This document shows positions 6,713 to 14,605 of a DNA stretch of 47,825 bases, one piece after another. Positions within the stretch are counted from its first letter, which is position 1. The number at the start of each line of letters is the position of its first letter. The notes beneath the pieces are model-generated. The model made no database searches. It was not told the DNA's origin and saw only the letters and a program-made list of their open reading frames with translations. Where the stretch lies: the NCBI RefSeq assembly GCF_003949795.1, contig NZ_RPRY01000017.1, positions 1 through 47,825 of the forward strand, in the 5' to 3' direction. Source of the DNA: Streptomyces sp. WAC06614 (GTDB lineage: Bacteria > Actinomycetota > Actinomycetes > Streptomycetales > Streptomycetaceae). The translations under genes and the position numbers were made by a program.

Positions 6713-8335
6713 ATGACACGTAGCAGGATCACGAGCGCGCTCGGCGCGCTGCTGCTGGCCGTCGGCGCCCTGGCGGCGGCCGGCCCGGCCGCGGCAGCCG
6801 CATCCGCCACCGGGCCGGTCCCGCCGGCCGAGTTCGGCACGGACTGGCACGACCCGCTGACCGCCGACCCGCCGGTCGAACGGCCCGCGACCCGGTCCTG
6901 CCAGGTCACGGTCGCCGAGGCGCAGTTCCGCGACTTCACCCCGTACACCGGCAGCTACGCACCGCCCCCCGGCTGCGCAGGCCCCTGGAACCGGGTGGTG
7001 CTCCGGCTCGACGGCAAGGTCAAGGGCCGCCAGTACGACCGGCTGGGGTATCTGACGATGGGCGGGGTCGAAATCCTGCGCACGTCCACCCCGGAGCCGT
7101 CCCCGGACGGGATCCAGTGGTCGGTGGAGAAGGACGTCACCCGGTACGCGGACACCCTCCGCCGGCCGCAGCCGGTCGAGATGCTGATCGGCAACGTCGT
7201 CAACGACACCTACACGGGCGTCATCGACGTCAAGGTGACCCTCACCTTCTACGCCGCCGAGGGAGGCACCCGCCCCGCCGACCGCACCCAGGTGCCCGAC
7301 CGGGTCCTGCCCGTCACCCCCGGCACGGCGCCGACCACCCCGCGCAACACCGAACGGATCCTGGCCGAGGTGTACGCCACCGGGTCGGGCGGCGGCTGCG
7401 AGGAGTACTGGTACCTGACCACCCCGGACGCGGCCCCGTACTCGTGCAAGGCGGCCGACGGCCCCTACCGCGAGGTGCAGATCCGGGTGGACGGGACCCT
7501 CGCCGGGATCGCCGCGCCGTTCCCGACGGTGTGGACGGGCGGCTGGTCGAACCCGTTCCTGTGGTACGTCTCGCCCGGTCCGCGGGCCTTCGACGTCCAG
7601 CCGGTGGTGTACGACCTCACGCCGTTCGCGGCGCTGTTCAACGACGGCCGCCCGCACCGGGTCGAGGTCTCCGTCGCCGGGCTGCCGGCCGGGCAGAGCG
7701 GCTGGAGCACGCCCACCAACCTGCTGCTGTGGCAGGACGCCGGCCGCGCCGTGGTCACCGGCGGGCTGACCCGGCACGAGCAGGGCGAACCGGCCAACTC
7801 CAGCCGCTGGACCCCCGGTCCGCAGGAGCACCGGCTCGACACCGAGGGCGGCCACCGGCTGACGGTCGCCGGCTACCTCGACACCTCCCACGGCCGGGTC
7901 ACCACCACGGTCACCCGGTCCGTACGGAACACCTCGGTCCACCGCTGGACCGAGGGTGAGGACCGGGACGCGCTGCAGGCCACCTGGACCGACGAGGAGT
8001 CGGTGACCTCGGGCCGCGCCACCGTCCGCACGGAGCGCACGTACACGATGGACGGTGAGACGACCGTCGGCCCCGACGCCCGCCTGCGCACGGTCCTGTC
8101 CCTGGGCGACCGGGCCGAGACCCGCGCCACCCGTCCCGGCCGCCTCCCGGCCCGGACCTTCCTGGACCACACCTACACGGGCGACGCGTCGTACACGACG
8201 GGCGTCCCGCGCGACCAACGCCACGCCACCGCCACCACGACGGACCACTACCGCCTGTACTCCCCGTCCACCTGCCACGACCGCGCGATCACCACGGTCC
8301 AGGGCACGATCACCGAGGACCGCCGCCGCTGCTGA
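6713..8335 (+). CDS. Secreted peptide-N4-asparagine amidase (PNGase A-like)
   Basis: 540 residues with a Sec signal peptide (1 to about 30, 'GPAAAAASA'). The mature N-terminus onward matches the PNGase A family (PF12222), with 'CQVTVAEAQFRDFTPYTG', 'PWNRVVLRLDGKVKGRQYDRLG' and 'GIQWSVEKDVTRYADTL'. The family cleaves the GlcNAc-Asn bond to free N-glycans from glycoproteins and is best known from plants and fungi. A second beta-sandwich begins near 'RILAEVYATGSGGGCEEYWY'. Several Cys suggest disulfides in the exported form. It is divergent from the P450 gene with a 121-base shared upstream region. A role in harvesting host or fungal glycans is inferred; the GH20 enzyme at 570 could act on the released glycans. 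Confidence 0.82.
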   Translation: MTRSRITSALGALLLAVGALAAAGPAAAAASATGPVPPAEFGTDWHDPLTADPPVERPATRSCQVTVAEAQFRDFTPYTGSYAPPPGCAGPWNRVVLRLDGKVKGRQYDRLGYLTMGGVEILRTSTPEPSPDGIQWSVEKDVTRYADTLRRPQPVEMLIGNVVNDTYTGVIDVKVTLTFYAAEGGTRPADRTQVPDRVLPVTPGTAPTTPRNTERILAEVYATGSGGGCEEYWYLTTPDAAPYSCKAADGPYREVQIRVDGTLAGIAAPFPTVWTGGWSNPFLWYVSPGPRAFDVQPVVYDLTPFAALFNDGRPHRVEVSVAGLPAGQSGWSTPTNLLLWQDAGRAVVTGGLTRHEQGEPANSSRWTPGPQEHRLDTEGGHRLTVAGYLDTSHGRVTTTVTRSVRNTSVHRWTEGEDRDALQATWTDEESVTSGRATVRTERTYTMDGETTVGPDARLRTVLSLGDRAETRATRPGRLPARTFLDHTYTGDASYTTGVPRDQRHATATTTDHYRLYSPSTCHDRAITTVQGTITEDRRRC

Positions 8336-8379
8336 GCGCACGCTGTGCCACGCTGCGCCCCCGAGGGGGTGCGGCTCCT

Positions 8380-8404
8380 GGGCCGGGCGGTTCGCGCCCG
8401 GCCC
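8380..8404. terminator. Bidirectional hairpin terminator
   Basis: A 10-bp perfect stem GGGCCGGGCG / CGCCCGGCCC with a gttcg loop, in the 79-base gap between the convergent PNGase-like and LysM-transglycosylase genes. A shorter C5/G5 hairpin lies just before it (about 8355-8372). No U-tract follows, as is usual in Streptomyces. Confidence 0.6.
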
Positions 8405-8414
8405 TGACGGAGGA

Positions 8415-9182
8415 TCAGTAGGCGCCGTGGACGTTGTCGATCGAACCGTAGCGGGCGGCCGCGTAGTTGCAGGCCGCCGTGATGTTGGCGACCGGGTCGT
8501 ACGAGTCCGAGGACGTGCCCGGGACGTGATAGGCGCGGAAGGTCGGGTCGATGACCTGGAGCAGGCCCTTGGAGGGGATGCCGGCGGCGGCGTTGGAGTC
8601 CCAGAGGTTGATGGCCCGCGGGTTGCCCGAGGACTCGCGCATCACATTGCGGTGAATCCCGTTGTACGTCCCGGGAATTCCGTGCTTGGCCATGACGTCC
8701 AGGGACTCGCGGATCCATCCGTCGAGGTTGTTCGCGTAGGTCCTGGCCGGGGTGGCGGCCGGAACGGCGGCCCGGACGGCCTCGGAGGCCGATGCCTTCG
8801 CCGCACCGCCGATCGTCAGCTTCAGGCCCGGTCGGATCACGGACGGATCGCTGCCGATGGCCGCTTTGTTGTCCGCGTAGATCTGCTGCCAGCCCCCGCT
8901 GACGGAATGGCTCTCGGCGATCTTGGACAGCGTGTCGCCGCTGACCACGGAATAGACCACCGCCGCGGTCGGGGCCTTCGCCGGGACCTTGGCCGGGGTC
9001 GCGACCGCGGCCGCGACCACGGCCTTGACCTGCGGGGCCTGTGCGGTGGCGACCGGCTGCGCGTCGGCGCTGGTGGCGCCGATCAGCGGCATCGCCAGGG
9101 CTGCGCCGCCGGTACCGGCGACGGCGATCCGACGGGTGATCGCGTTGTTCTTGGGGCGACGGTGCCTACCTTTGGCGCGCAT
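8415..9182 (-). CDS. Secreted LysM domain lytic transglycosylase-like protein
   Basis: 255 residues. The basic twin-Arg-containing N-terminus and hydrophobic segment (about 1-41, 'ATSADAQ') act as an export signal. An Ala/Pro/Lys linker leads to a LysM peptidoglycan-binding domain (about 77-124, 'YSVVSGDTLSKIAE') and then a C-terminal SLT-type domain (about 150-255) with the probable catalytic Glu E183 in 'VMRESSGNP' and 'SKGLLQVIDPTFRAY'. The organisation matches the Streptomyces wall hydrolases related to Rpf/SLT proteins, which cleave peptidoglycan during germination or growth. ATG 9182 places the signal correctly. A Crp-like palindrome lies about 215 bases upstream. Confidence 0.88.
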   Translation of the reverse strand: MRAKGRHRRPKNNAITRRIAVAGTGGAALAMPLIGATSADAQPVATAQAPQVKAVVAAAVATPAKVPAKAPTAAVVYSVVSGDTLSKIAESHSVSGGWQQIYADNKAAIGSDPSVIRPGLKLTIGGAAKASASEAVRAAVPAATPARTYANNLDGWIRESLDVMAKHGIPGTYNGIHRNVMRESSGNPRAINLWDSNAAAGIPSKGLLQVIDPTFRAYHVPGTSSDSYDPVANITAACNYAAARYGSIDNVHGAY

Positions 9183-9518
9183 GGGCGAATTCCTCACATG
9201 GGGGGTGCGGGAGGGGAATCGGGGCGACCGTAAGCGAGTCGGAAGCATGGGAACAACCCTTGAAATTCCCGATGTGATCGTCCATGCCGATCGGGTCCCT
9301 CAATGACCTTCCTGGAGGGATCTCCGTAAATGCCAACTCGCCTTTTCCCCCTTGAGGACTGCCGTCGGGAAAAGAATGATGTTGGGCCGCCCCGGGTGAC
9401 TCACATCACGCGGGACGGCCCCGGTAATGCCCCTCTTTCATAACCGGGCAAGGTCTGCCGTTGGGGTCGAGAAGGGCGTTATTTGCGTACGCCGCTAAAT
9501 GCCGATCCGAGTGTCTAT
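9183..9518. other. Intergenic region upstream of the LysM-transglycosylase gene
   Basis: 336 bases without a convincing gene, noticeably lower in GC than its surroundings, between the DapA-like gene's 3' end and the LysM-SLT start (both on the minus strand). It must contain the LysM-SLT promoter and a long leader. I looked for a ydaO/c-di-AMP riboswitch, common before such genes in Streptomyces, and did not find its conserved blocks. The one clear element is the Crp-like site at 9396. Confidence 0.6.
9396..9409. promoter_or_regulatory. Crp/CAP-like site GTGA-N6-TCAC
   Basis: GTGActcacaTCAC has both core half-sites of the Crp consensus with the canonical 6-base spacer. It lies about 215 bases upstream of the LysM-transglycosylase gene. 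Crp in Streptomyces controls germination and early development, so control of a wall hydrolase would make sense. This is a sequence match only. Confidence 0.5.
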
Positions 9519-10574
9519 TTACGCCAAAACGGACATGTGGTGCGAGGTTTCCGCCGCTCCCGCCGTGGCCGTTGTCCCGCCCACCGCCTCCAGCGCCCGT
9601 AGCGCGGCCTCCACCGACGCCCCGGCCGCCGGCAGCAGCGGCAGCCGGACGTCCGGGGTCGGGATGCGCCCCTGGGCGTGCAGCACGGCCTTGACCACCA
9701 CCGGGTTCGGCTCGGCGAAGGCGGCCGCGGAGAGCCGCGCCAGGGCGTGGCCGAGCGGCCGGGCCCGGGCCACGTCCCCCGCCCGCCAGGCCGTGGCCAG
9801 CTCCACGAACCGCGCCGTGGCCAGATGGGCGGAGGCGAGGATCCCGCCCGTCGCCCCCAGCGCCAGCATCGCCGAGAGGTGGACGTCGTCGCCGGCCAGC
9901 ACCGCGAAGCCGGGCGGCAGCGCGCCCAGCAGGGCCACCGTCTCCTGGTCGATCCCGCCGGCCGCGTACTTGACCCCCGCCACACCCGGCAGCTCCCCGA
10001 GCGCCCGCAGCGTCGCCGCGTCCAGTGTCAGCCCCGTCCGGTAGGGGATGTGGTAGACGACCAGGGGCACCGGGCTCACCTCGGCCAGCCGGGCGAAGTG
10101 CGCCAGCACGCCCGCCGCCGACGGGCGGACGAAGGCGGGCACGGTCACCAGCGCCGCCCGCACCTGCGGCCACCGCGCCAGTGCGCCCAGCGCCGCCTCG
10201 CTCGACCGCGTGTCGGAGCTGCCGGCCCCGACCGTCAGCACCGCGCCCCGCTCCGCGCAGACCCGGGCGCACACGTCGGTCACCCGCTCCCGCTCGGCCG
10301 GGTCCAGCGCGGCGGCCTCCGCCGTGGTGCCGAGCGCGACGACCCCCGCCGCGCCCGCGTCGAGCACCTCGTGGGCGAGCCCTTCGAGGGCCTCGACGGC
10401 CGGCTCCCCGGACGCGGCGAAGGGAGTCACGAGCGGTACGTGAATGCCGCTCAGCGGCCAGGCCGATGCTCCGGCGGCGCCGGCGCCGGCGGCGTCGACG
10501 CCGACGCCGACGCCGACGTGCGCGTCGGCGGGGGGAACGGATGCGGTGGGTGCGGGTGCGGTGTCCTGTGCCAT
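9519..10574 (-). CDS. DapA/NanA superfamily aldolase (dihydrodipicolinate synthase family)
   Basis: 351-residue class I aldolase of the DHDPS/N-acetylneuraminate lyase family. Barrel motifs are 'GTTAEAAAL' (82-90, the GTTGE motif), 'YHIPYRTG' (Y174, R179) and the Schiff-base Lys K202 in 'AGVKYAAGG'. These enzymes add or remove pyruvate. The family spans DapA, sugar-acid dehydratases and others, and the altered GTTAE motif plus the LysR neighbour argue for a catabolic paralogue rather than the lysine-pathway enzyme. The first 38 residues are a low-complexity Val-Gly/Ala extension encoded by short repeats, absent from typical members (about 290-300 aa), so an internal start near 'WPLSGIHVPLVTPF' is possible. 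Confidence 0.85.
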   Translation of the reverse strand: MAQDTAPAPTASVPPADAHVGVGVGVDAAGAGAAGASAWPLSGIHVPLVTPFAASGEPAVEALEGLAHEVLDAGAAGVVALGTTAEAAALDPAERERVTDVCARVCAERGAVLTVGAGSSDTRSSEAALGALARWPQVRAALVTVPAFVRPSAAGVLAHFARLAEVSPVPLVVYHIPYRTGLTLDAATLRALGELPGVAGVKYAAGGIDQETVALLGALPPGFAVLAGDDVHLSAMLALGATGGILASAHLATARFVELATAWRAGDVARARPLGHALARLSAAAFAEPNPVVVKAVLHAQGRIPTPDVRLPLLPAAGASVEAALRALEAVGGTTATAGAAETSHHMSVLA

Positions 10575-10620
10575 GGGTACGAGGCTCGTACGGCCCGAGC
10601 GCCAGGTCCAGTTCGCATTT

Positions 10621-10637
10621 CTTACCCGAAGCGTAAG
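10621..10637. promoter_or_regulatory. LysR-type operator CTTAC-N7-GTAAG
   Basis: A perfect palindrome containing the T-N11-A core typical of LysR-type boxes, in the 71-base gap between the divergent DapA-like and lysR genes. Its right arm overlaps the lysR -10 box (TAAGCT, 10634-10639), which fits autorepression; the same site could activate the aldolase gene. Confidence 0.6.
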
Positions 10638-10639
10638 CT
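10634..10639 (+). promoter_or_regulatory. -10 box TAAGCT, probable leaderless lysR transcript
   Basis: The hexamer ends six bases before ATG 10646 and no ribosome site is present, so transcription probably begins at the start codon. The box overlaps the palindromic LysR site. Confidence 0.45.
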
Positions 10640-10645
10640 GAGCCG

Positions 10646-11575
10646 ATGCTCGACGTCCGTCGCCTGCGCCTGCTGCGCGAACTCGCCCGCCGCGGCACCA
10701 TCGCCGCCGTCGCCGAGGCGCTCTCGTTCAGCCCTTCGGCCGTGTCCCAGCAACTCGCCGCCCTGGAACGCGAGGCCGGCCTGCCCCTGCTCGAACGCAC
10801 CGGCCGCCGGGTCCGGCTCACCCCGGCCGGGCAGCACCTCGTCGGCCACGCCGAGGCCGTCCTCGAACGCCTCGAACAGGCCGACGCCGACCTGGCCGAG
10901 GCCCGCCAGGGCCTGGCCGGCGCCCTGCGCATCGGCGCGTTCCCCACCGCCACCCGGGCCATCGTCCCCGCCGCGCTGGTCACCCTCGCCCGCCGCCACC
11001 CCCGGCTGGAGCCGATGGTCTGCGAGACCGACCCCGCGGCCGTCGCGCACGCCCTGCGCGCCGGAGACCTCGACGTGGCCCTCGTCCACGAGTACGACTT
11101 CGTCCCCGAACCCCACGAACCGGGCCTGGACACCGAACCCCTCTACAGCGAGTCCATGTACCTCGCGTCCCCCGCCGGTGCCGGACCGGACCCCGGCCCC
11201 GACCAGGGCGCCGTACTCCGGGCCCACCGCGACACCCCGTGGATCACGGCCACCCCCGGCACCCTCTGCCACGCCATGACCGTACGGGCCTGCCAGGCGG
11301 CCGGGTTCAGCCCGCGGGTGCGCCACCAGGTGGACGAGTTCCCCACCGTGCTCGCCCTGGTCGCCGCGGGCCAGGGGGTGGCGGTCGTCCCGCAGCTGGG
11401 CGTCGACCGGTCCGCCGGGTGCGAGGGGTCCGGGGTCACGCTCACCCGCCTGCCGATGCAGCGCCGTACGAAGATCGCCTTCCGGAGCGGGGCGGGCGGC
11501 CACCCGGCCGTGGCCGCCTTCGGCGTCGCCGTCCGGGAGGCCGTACCACCGGAGCTCACCCCGCCCGGCCGGTGA
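10646..11575 (+). CDS. LysR family transcriptional regulator
   Basis: 309 residues. The N-terminal winged helix '[41 protein letters not shown]' (residues 1-40 region) is typical LysR, with the linker helix to about 85 and a two-lobe periplasmic-binding-type effector domain from '[13 protein letters not shown]' onward. It is divergent from the DapA-like aldolase, the classical LysR/target geometry, with one palindromic site between them. The coinducer is probably the aldolase substrate or a related 2-keto acid, but this is inferred from position only. Confidence 0.93.
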   Translation: MLDVRRLRLLRELARRGTIAAVAEALSFSPSAVSQQLAALEREAGLPLLERTGRRVRLTPAGQHLVGHAEAVLERLEQADADLAEARQGLAGALRIGAFPTATRAIVPAALVTLARRHPRLEPMVCETDPAAVAHALRAGDLDVALVHEYDFVPEPHEPGLDTEPLYSESMYLASPAGAGPDPGPDQGAVLRAHRDTPWITATPGTLCHAMTVRACQAAGFSPRVRHQVDEFPTVLALVAAGQGVAVVPQLGVDRSAGCEGSGVTLTRLPMQRRTKIAFRSGAGGHPAVAAFGVAVREAVPPELTPPGR

Positions 11576-11664
11576 CGCCAACTCCCGTCCGGCGCCGCGC
11601 CCGTGTACGTTCGATCACCCGGGACGGCCGCCCCGGGACGGACCAGCGAGGATTGGGGTACGAC

Positions 11665-12750
11665 GTGACGCATCGCGTACGAGGGGTCATCGCGCGGAGC
11701 AAGGGCGCACCGGTGGAGACGACCACGATCCTCGTCCCCGACCCGGGCCCCGGCGAGGCCCTCGTGCAGGTCCAGGCCTGCGGGGTGTGCCACACCGACC
11801 TGCACTACCGCGAGGGGGGCATCAACGACGAGTTCCCCTTCCTCCTGGGCCACGAGGCGGCCGGTGTGGTCGAGGCCGTCGGCCCGGACGTCACCGGGGT
11901 CGCACCCGGTGACTTCGTGGTGCTCAACTGGCGTGCCGTGTGCGGGAACTGCCGGGCCTGCCGGCGCGGCCGCCCCTGGTACTGCTTCGCCACCCACAAC
12001 GCCACGCAGCCCATGACCCTGGAGGACGGCACCCCGCTGTCCCCGGCGCTGGGCATCGGCGCCTTCGCCGAGAAGACGCTGGTCGCCGCCGGCCAGTGCA
12101 CCAAGGTGGACCCGGCCGCCTCGCCGGCCGCGGCCGGACTGCTGGGCTGTGGGGTGATGGCGGGCCTGGGCGCCGCGCTGAACACCGGCAACGTCGGCCG
12201 CGGGGACTCCGTCGCCGTGATCGGTTGCGGGGGAGTGGGCAACGCCGCGGTGGCCGGTGCCCGGCTGGCCGGGGCCGCGAAGATCATCGCGGTGGACCTG
12301 GACGACCGCAAGCTCGAGTGGGCGAAGGGGCTGGGCGCCACCCACACCGTCAACGGCCGTACGGAGGACGTGGTCAAGGCGATCCAGGCGCTGACGGACG
12401 GCCACGGCGCGGACGTGGTGATCGAGGCCGTCGGCCGTCCCGAGACCTACCGGCAGGCCTTCTACGCCCGCGACCTGGCCGGCACGGTGGTCCTGGTGGG
12501 CGTCCCGACCCCCGAGATGAAGCTGGAGCTGCCGCTCCTCGACGTGTTCGGCCGCGGCGGCTCACTGAAGTCCTCCTGGTACGGCGACTGCCTCCCGGAA
12601 CGCGACTTCCCGATGTTGATCGACCTCTACCTCCAGGGCCGCCTGGACCTCGACGCCTTCGTCTCGGAGACCATCCCCCTCGACGGCGTGGAAGAGGCCT
12701 TCACCCGCATGGACCAAGGCAAGGTCCTCCGCTCGGTCGTCCACCTCTGA
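11665..12750 (+). CDS. S-(hydroxymethyl)mycothiol dehydrogenase (zinc-dependent, MscR-type)
   Basis: 361-residue zinc medium-chain dehydrogenase. Catalytic zinc ligands are C42, H63-E64 and C162; the structural zinc lobe is C93, C96, C99, C107; the NAD-binding motif is GCGGVG at 187-192. The sequence ('[30 protein letters not shown]') matches the mycothiol-dependent formaldehyde dehydrogenase of actinobacteria, which oxidises the adduct of formaldehyde and mycothiol. The GTG start at 11665 follows a GAGGA-like site. In Streptomyces this gene is typically followed by an MBL-fold gene on the same strand; here the next MBL gene is convergent instead. Part of formaldehyde/nitrosothiol detoxification. 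Confidence 0.9.
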   Translation: MTHRVRGVIARSKGAPVETTTILVPDPGPGEALVQVQACGVCHTDLHYREGGINDEFPFLLGHEAAGVVEAVGPDVTGVAPGDFVVLNWRAVCGNCRACRRGRPWYCFATHNATQPMTLEDGTPLSPALGIGAFAEKTLVAAGQCTKVDPAASPAAAGLLGCGVMAGLGAALNTGNVGRGDSVAVIGCGGVGNAAVAGARLAGAAKIIAVDLDDRKLEWAKGLGATHTVNGRTEDVVKAIQALTDGHGADVVIEAVGRPETYRQAFYARDLAGTVVLVGVPTPEMKLELPLLDVFGRGGSLKSSWYGDCLPERDFPMLIDLYLQGRLDLDAFVSETIPLDGVEEAFTRMDQGKVLRSVVHL

Positions 12751-12757
12751 CACCCCA

Positions 12758-12807
12758 CCAGGGCCTGGCCCCCCGGGGTCGGACGCGCCTTCGCCAGGGC
12801 CTGGCCC
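12758..12807. repeat. Direct repeat of a 14-mer palindromic element
   Basis: CCAGGGCCTGGCCC occurs at 12758-12771 and again at 12794-12807. The second copy extends to the perfect palindrome AGGGCC-T-GGCCCT (12796-12808). Lying between two convergent genes, the hairpins could serve as terminators. Confidence 0.6.
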
Positions 12808-12810
12808 TCC

Positions 12811-12840
12811 AGGGGCGCGGGGAACTGCGCGAGCGGCCAC
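12811..12840. repeat. Short dispersed Streptomyces-type intergenic repeat
   Basis: The core GCGCGGGGAACTGCGCGA is a sequence I recognise as recurring in intergenic regions of many Streptomyces genomes. It has GCGC arms flanking GGGGAACT. It sits in the gap between convergent genes, its usual location. Dispersed repetition cannot be verified within this window, where I see only one copy. Confidence 0.5.
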
Positions 12841-12957
12841 GGACGGCGGCCGGTCCCGGTACGGCAGTACGCGCCCGGGGAAGGGGGGCCGCCCCGGCAA
12901 GGTCGGGCGGCGGCCGCGCCGCCAGGGCCGGCGGTCGGCCCTGGTCCGCCGGAGGCC

Positions 12958-13752
12958 CTAGGCGGGGACCGGCGGGACGAAGGCGGGGCCGAGGTGGGCC
13001 GTGGCCAGGACGGCCCCCCGCTCCGCCGCCTCGGCGACCACCCGCTCCCGCGACGCCCGGGCGGCAGCCCGATCGACCTCGTGCGCATAGCCGACGGCCG
13101 GGTCGTGCCACTGGACGGCGTGCACCAGCACGTCCCCGGTGACCACCACGTCCCGCCCGCCCGGCTGCTCCACCAGGACCGACTGGTGGCCAGGGGTGTG
13201 CCCGGGCGTCGGCAGCAGGGTCAGCCCGGGCCCGAGCCGGTGCCGCCCGGTCACCTCCTGGAGCTGTCCGGCGGCCCGCAGCGGCGCCACGACCCGCTCC
13301 CGCACCGGGTCCGCGGGGCCCAGCGCCTCGGTCTCCGCGCGCTGGACGACGTACCGCGCCGCCGGGAAGAACGGCTGTCCGGCCGACGACACCGACCAGC
13401 CCACGTGGTCCGTGTGCAGGTGCGTGAGCACCACCGTCTCGACGTCCGTCACCCCGATCCCCGCCTCGTCGAGCAGCCCCGGCAGCCGCCCGGGCACCGG
13501 GCACCAGGCCGCGCCCGGTGCGTCGGCCGGCCCCACCCCGGCGTCCACCAGCACCCAGCGCCCGCCGGGCCGGGCCACGGCGAAGCAGCGGAACGGCAGC
13601 CGCCAGCCGCCGTCCGGGCCGACCGTGGCGGGGTCCAGCGCCGCCGCCCGCACCCAGTCGGCCTCGCTCGCCCCCGGGAAGGCGGTGCGGGCGGGCTCGA
13701 AGAAGTCCCCCCGCGCGTCGAGCAACGCCATTACGCCGCCCACCCGTTCCAT
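12958..13752 (-). CDS. MBL-fold metallo-hydrolase (lactonase/glyoxalase II-like)
   Basis: 264 residues. The metal motif 'LTHLHTDHVGW' (H111, H113, D115, H116) is complete, with downstream ligands in 'TPGHTPGHQS', 'VTGDVLVH' and 'TAHLG'. The pattern resembles the AHL-lactonase/hydrolase branch of the MBL superfamily, with an N-terminal cap 'DFFEPARTAFPGASEADWVRA'. The substrate is unknown. ATG 13752 is preceded by GAGGGG; the longer frame upstream crosses the promoter of the divergent LmbE gene. Only 46 bases separate the two divergent starts. Confidence 0.87.
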   Translation of the reverse strand: MERVGGVMALLDARGDFFEPARTAFPGASEADWVRAAALDPATVGPDGGWRLPFRCFAVARPGGRWVLVDAGVGPADAPGAAWCPVPGRLPGLLDEAGIGVTDVETVVLTHLHTDHVGWSVSSAGQPFFPAARYVVQRAETEALGPADPVRERVVAPLRAAGQLQEVTGRHRLGPGLTLLPTPGHTPGHQSVLVEQPGGRDVVVTGDVLVHAVQWHDPAVGYAHEVDRAAARASRERVVAEAAERGAVLATAHLGPAFVPPVPA

Positions 13753-13785
13753 CCGTGGCACCCCTCGGTGATCCCGTCCTTGACC

Positions 13786-13791
13786 TAGGCT
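13786..13791 (+). promoter_or_regulatory. -10 box TAGGCT of a probable leaderless transcript
   Basis: The hexamer ends seven bases before ATG 13799, with no ribosome site. It sits inside the 46-base divergent gap shared with the MBL-fold gene, so the two promoters must be nearly back to back. Confidence 0.5.
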
Positions 13792-13798
13792 GCGCAGT

Positions 13799-14551
13799 AT
13801 GACCGAGCCCCTGGAACAGCTGCAGCCCATGCCCACCGACTGGCAGCGCGCCCTCGCCGTGGTGGCCCACCCCGACGACCTGGAGTACGGCTGCGCGGCG
13901 GCCGTCGCGGACTGGACGGACGGCGGCCGCGAGGTCGTCTACCTGCTCGCCACCCGCGGCGAGGCCGGCATCGACACCCTGGCCCCGGCCGCGTGCGCCC
14001 CGGTGCGCGAGGCCGAGCAGCGGGCCGGTGCGGCGGTCGTCGGTGTCTCCACGGTGGAGTTCCTCGACCACCGGGACGGGGTGCTCCAGTACGGCCTGGA
14101 CCTGCGCCGGGACATCGCGGCGGCGATCCGCCGGCACCGCCCCGAGCTGGTGATCACGCTCAACCACCGCGACATCTGGGGCCCCGGCCCCGGCGGCTTC
14201 TGGAACACCCCCGACCACCGCGCCGTCGGCCGCGCCACGCTGGACGCCGCCGCCGACGCCGGCAACCGCTGGATCTTCCCGGAGCTGATCTCCGAGCAGG
14301 GCCTGGAGCCCTGGAACGGTGTGCGCTGGGTCGCGGTCGCCGGCTCCAGCACGCCCACGCACGCCGCCGACGCCGGGCCGGGGCTGGAGCGTTCGGTGAA
14401 GTCCCTGATGGCCCACAAGGCCTACATCGAGGCGTTGACCGACGAGGACTGCGAGACCTACGCCCGCGGCTTCCTCACCCGTAACGCCGAACAGACCGGC
14501 GCCCGGTTCGGCGGCCGGCCGGCGGTGGCGTTCGAGGTCTTCCCGAGGTGA
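13799..14551 (+). CDS. PIG-L/LmbE family deacetylase
   Basis: 250-residue zinc hydrolase. 'ALAVVAHPDDLEYGCAAAVADW' contains the AHPDD motif whose His and Asp bind zinc, and 'NHRDIWGPGPGGFWNTPDHRAVG' supplies the third ligand (H in PDHRAVG). The family removes acetyl groups from GlcNAc-linked substrates, such as mycothiol precursors (MshB), mycothiol conjugates (Mca) or bacillithiol precursors. The exact substrate is not clear; it is shorter than typical MshB/Mca (about 290 aa). It is divergent from the MBL-fold hydrolase. Confidence 0.87.
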   Translation: MTEPLEQLQPMPTDWQRALAVVAHPDDLEYGCAAAVADWTDGGREVVYLLATRGEAGIDTLAPAACAPVREAEQRAGAAVVGVSTVEFLDHRDGVLQYGLDLRRDIAAAIRRHRPELVITLNHRDIWGPGPGGFWNTPDHRAVGRATLDAAADAGNRWIFPELISEQGLEPWNGVRWVAVAGSSTPTHAADAGPGLERSVKSLMAHKAYIEALTDEDCETYARGFLTRNAEQTGARFGGRPAVAFEVFPR

Positions 14552-14563
14552 CGGCCGCACCCG

Positions 14564-14582
14564 TAATCTGACGACTCGTCAG
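14564..14582 (+). promoter_or_regulatory. -10 box and 15-bp palindromic operator of the enoyl-CoA hydratase gene
   Basis: TAATCT (14564-14569) is a good -10 hexamer. It is overlapped by the perfect palindrome CTGACGA-C-TCGTCAG (14568-14582), of the size and symmetry of TetR-family operators often found at acyl-CoA catabolic genes. A repressor here would occlude the promoter. The regulator is not encoded next door. Confidence 0.6.
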
Positions 14583-14605
14583 TCATCCGGGGAGGGGCGG
14601 CGGCC

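Noticed and set aside
9183..9518. c-di-AMP (ydaO-yuaA) riboswitch before the LysM-transglycosylase gene
   Set aside because: I read the minus strand for the conserved GGGGGAAACC-like and GGGGTGAA-like blocks found before rpfA-type genes and did not find them. A covariance search could still overturn this.
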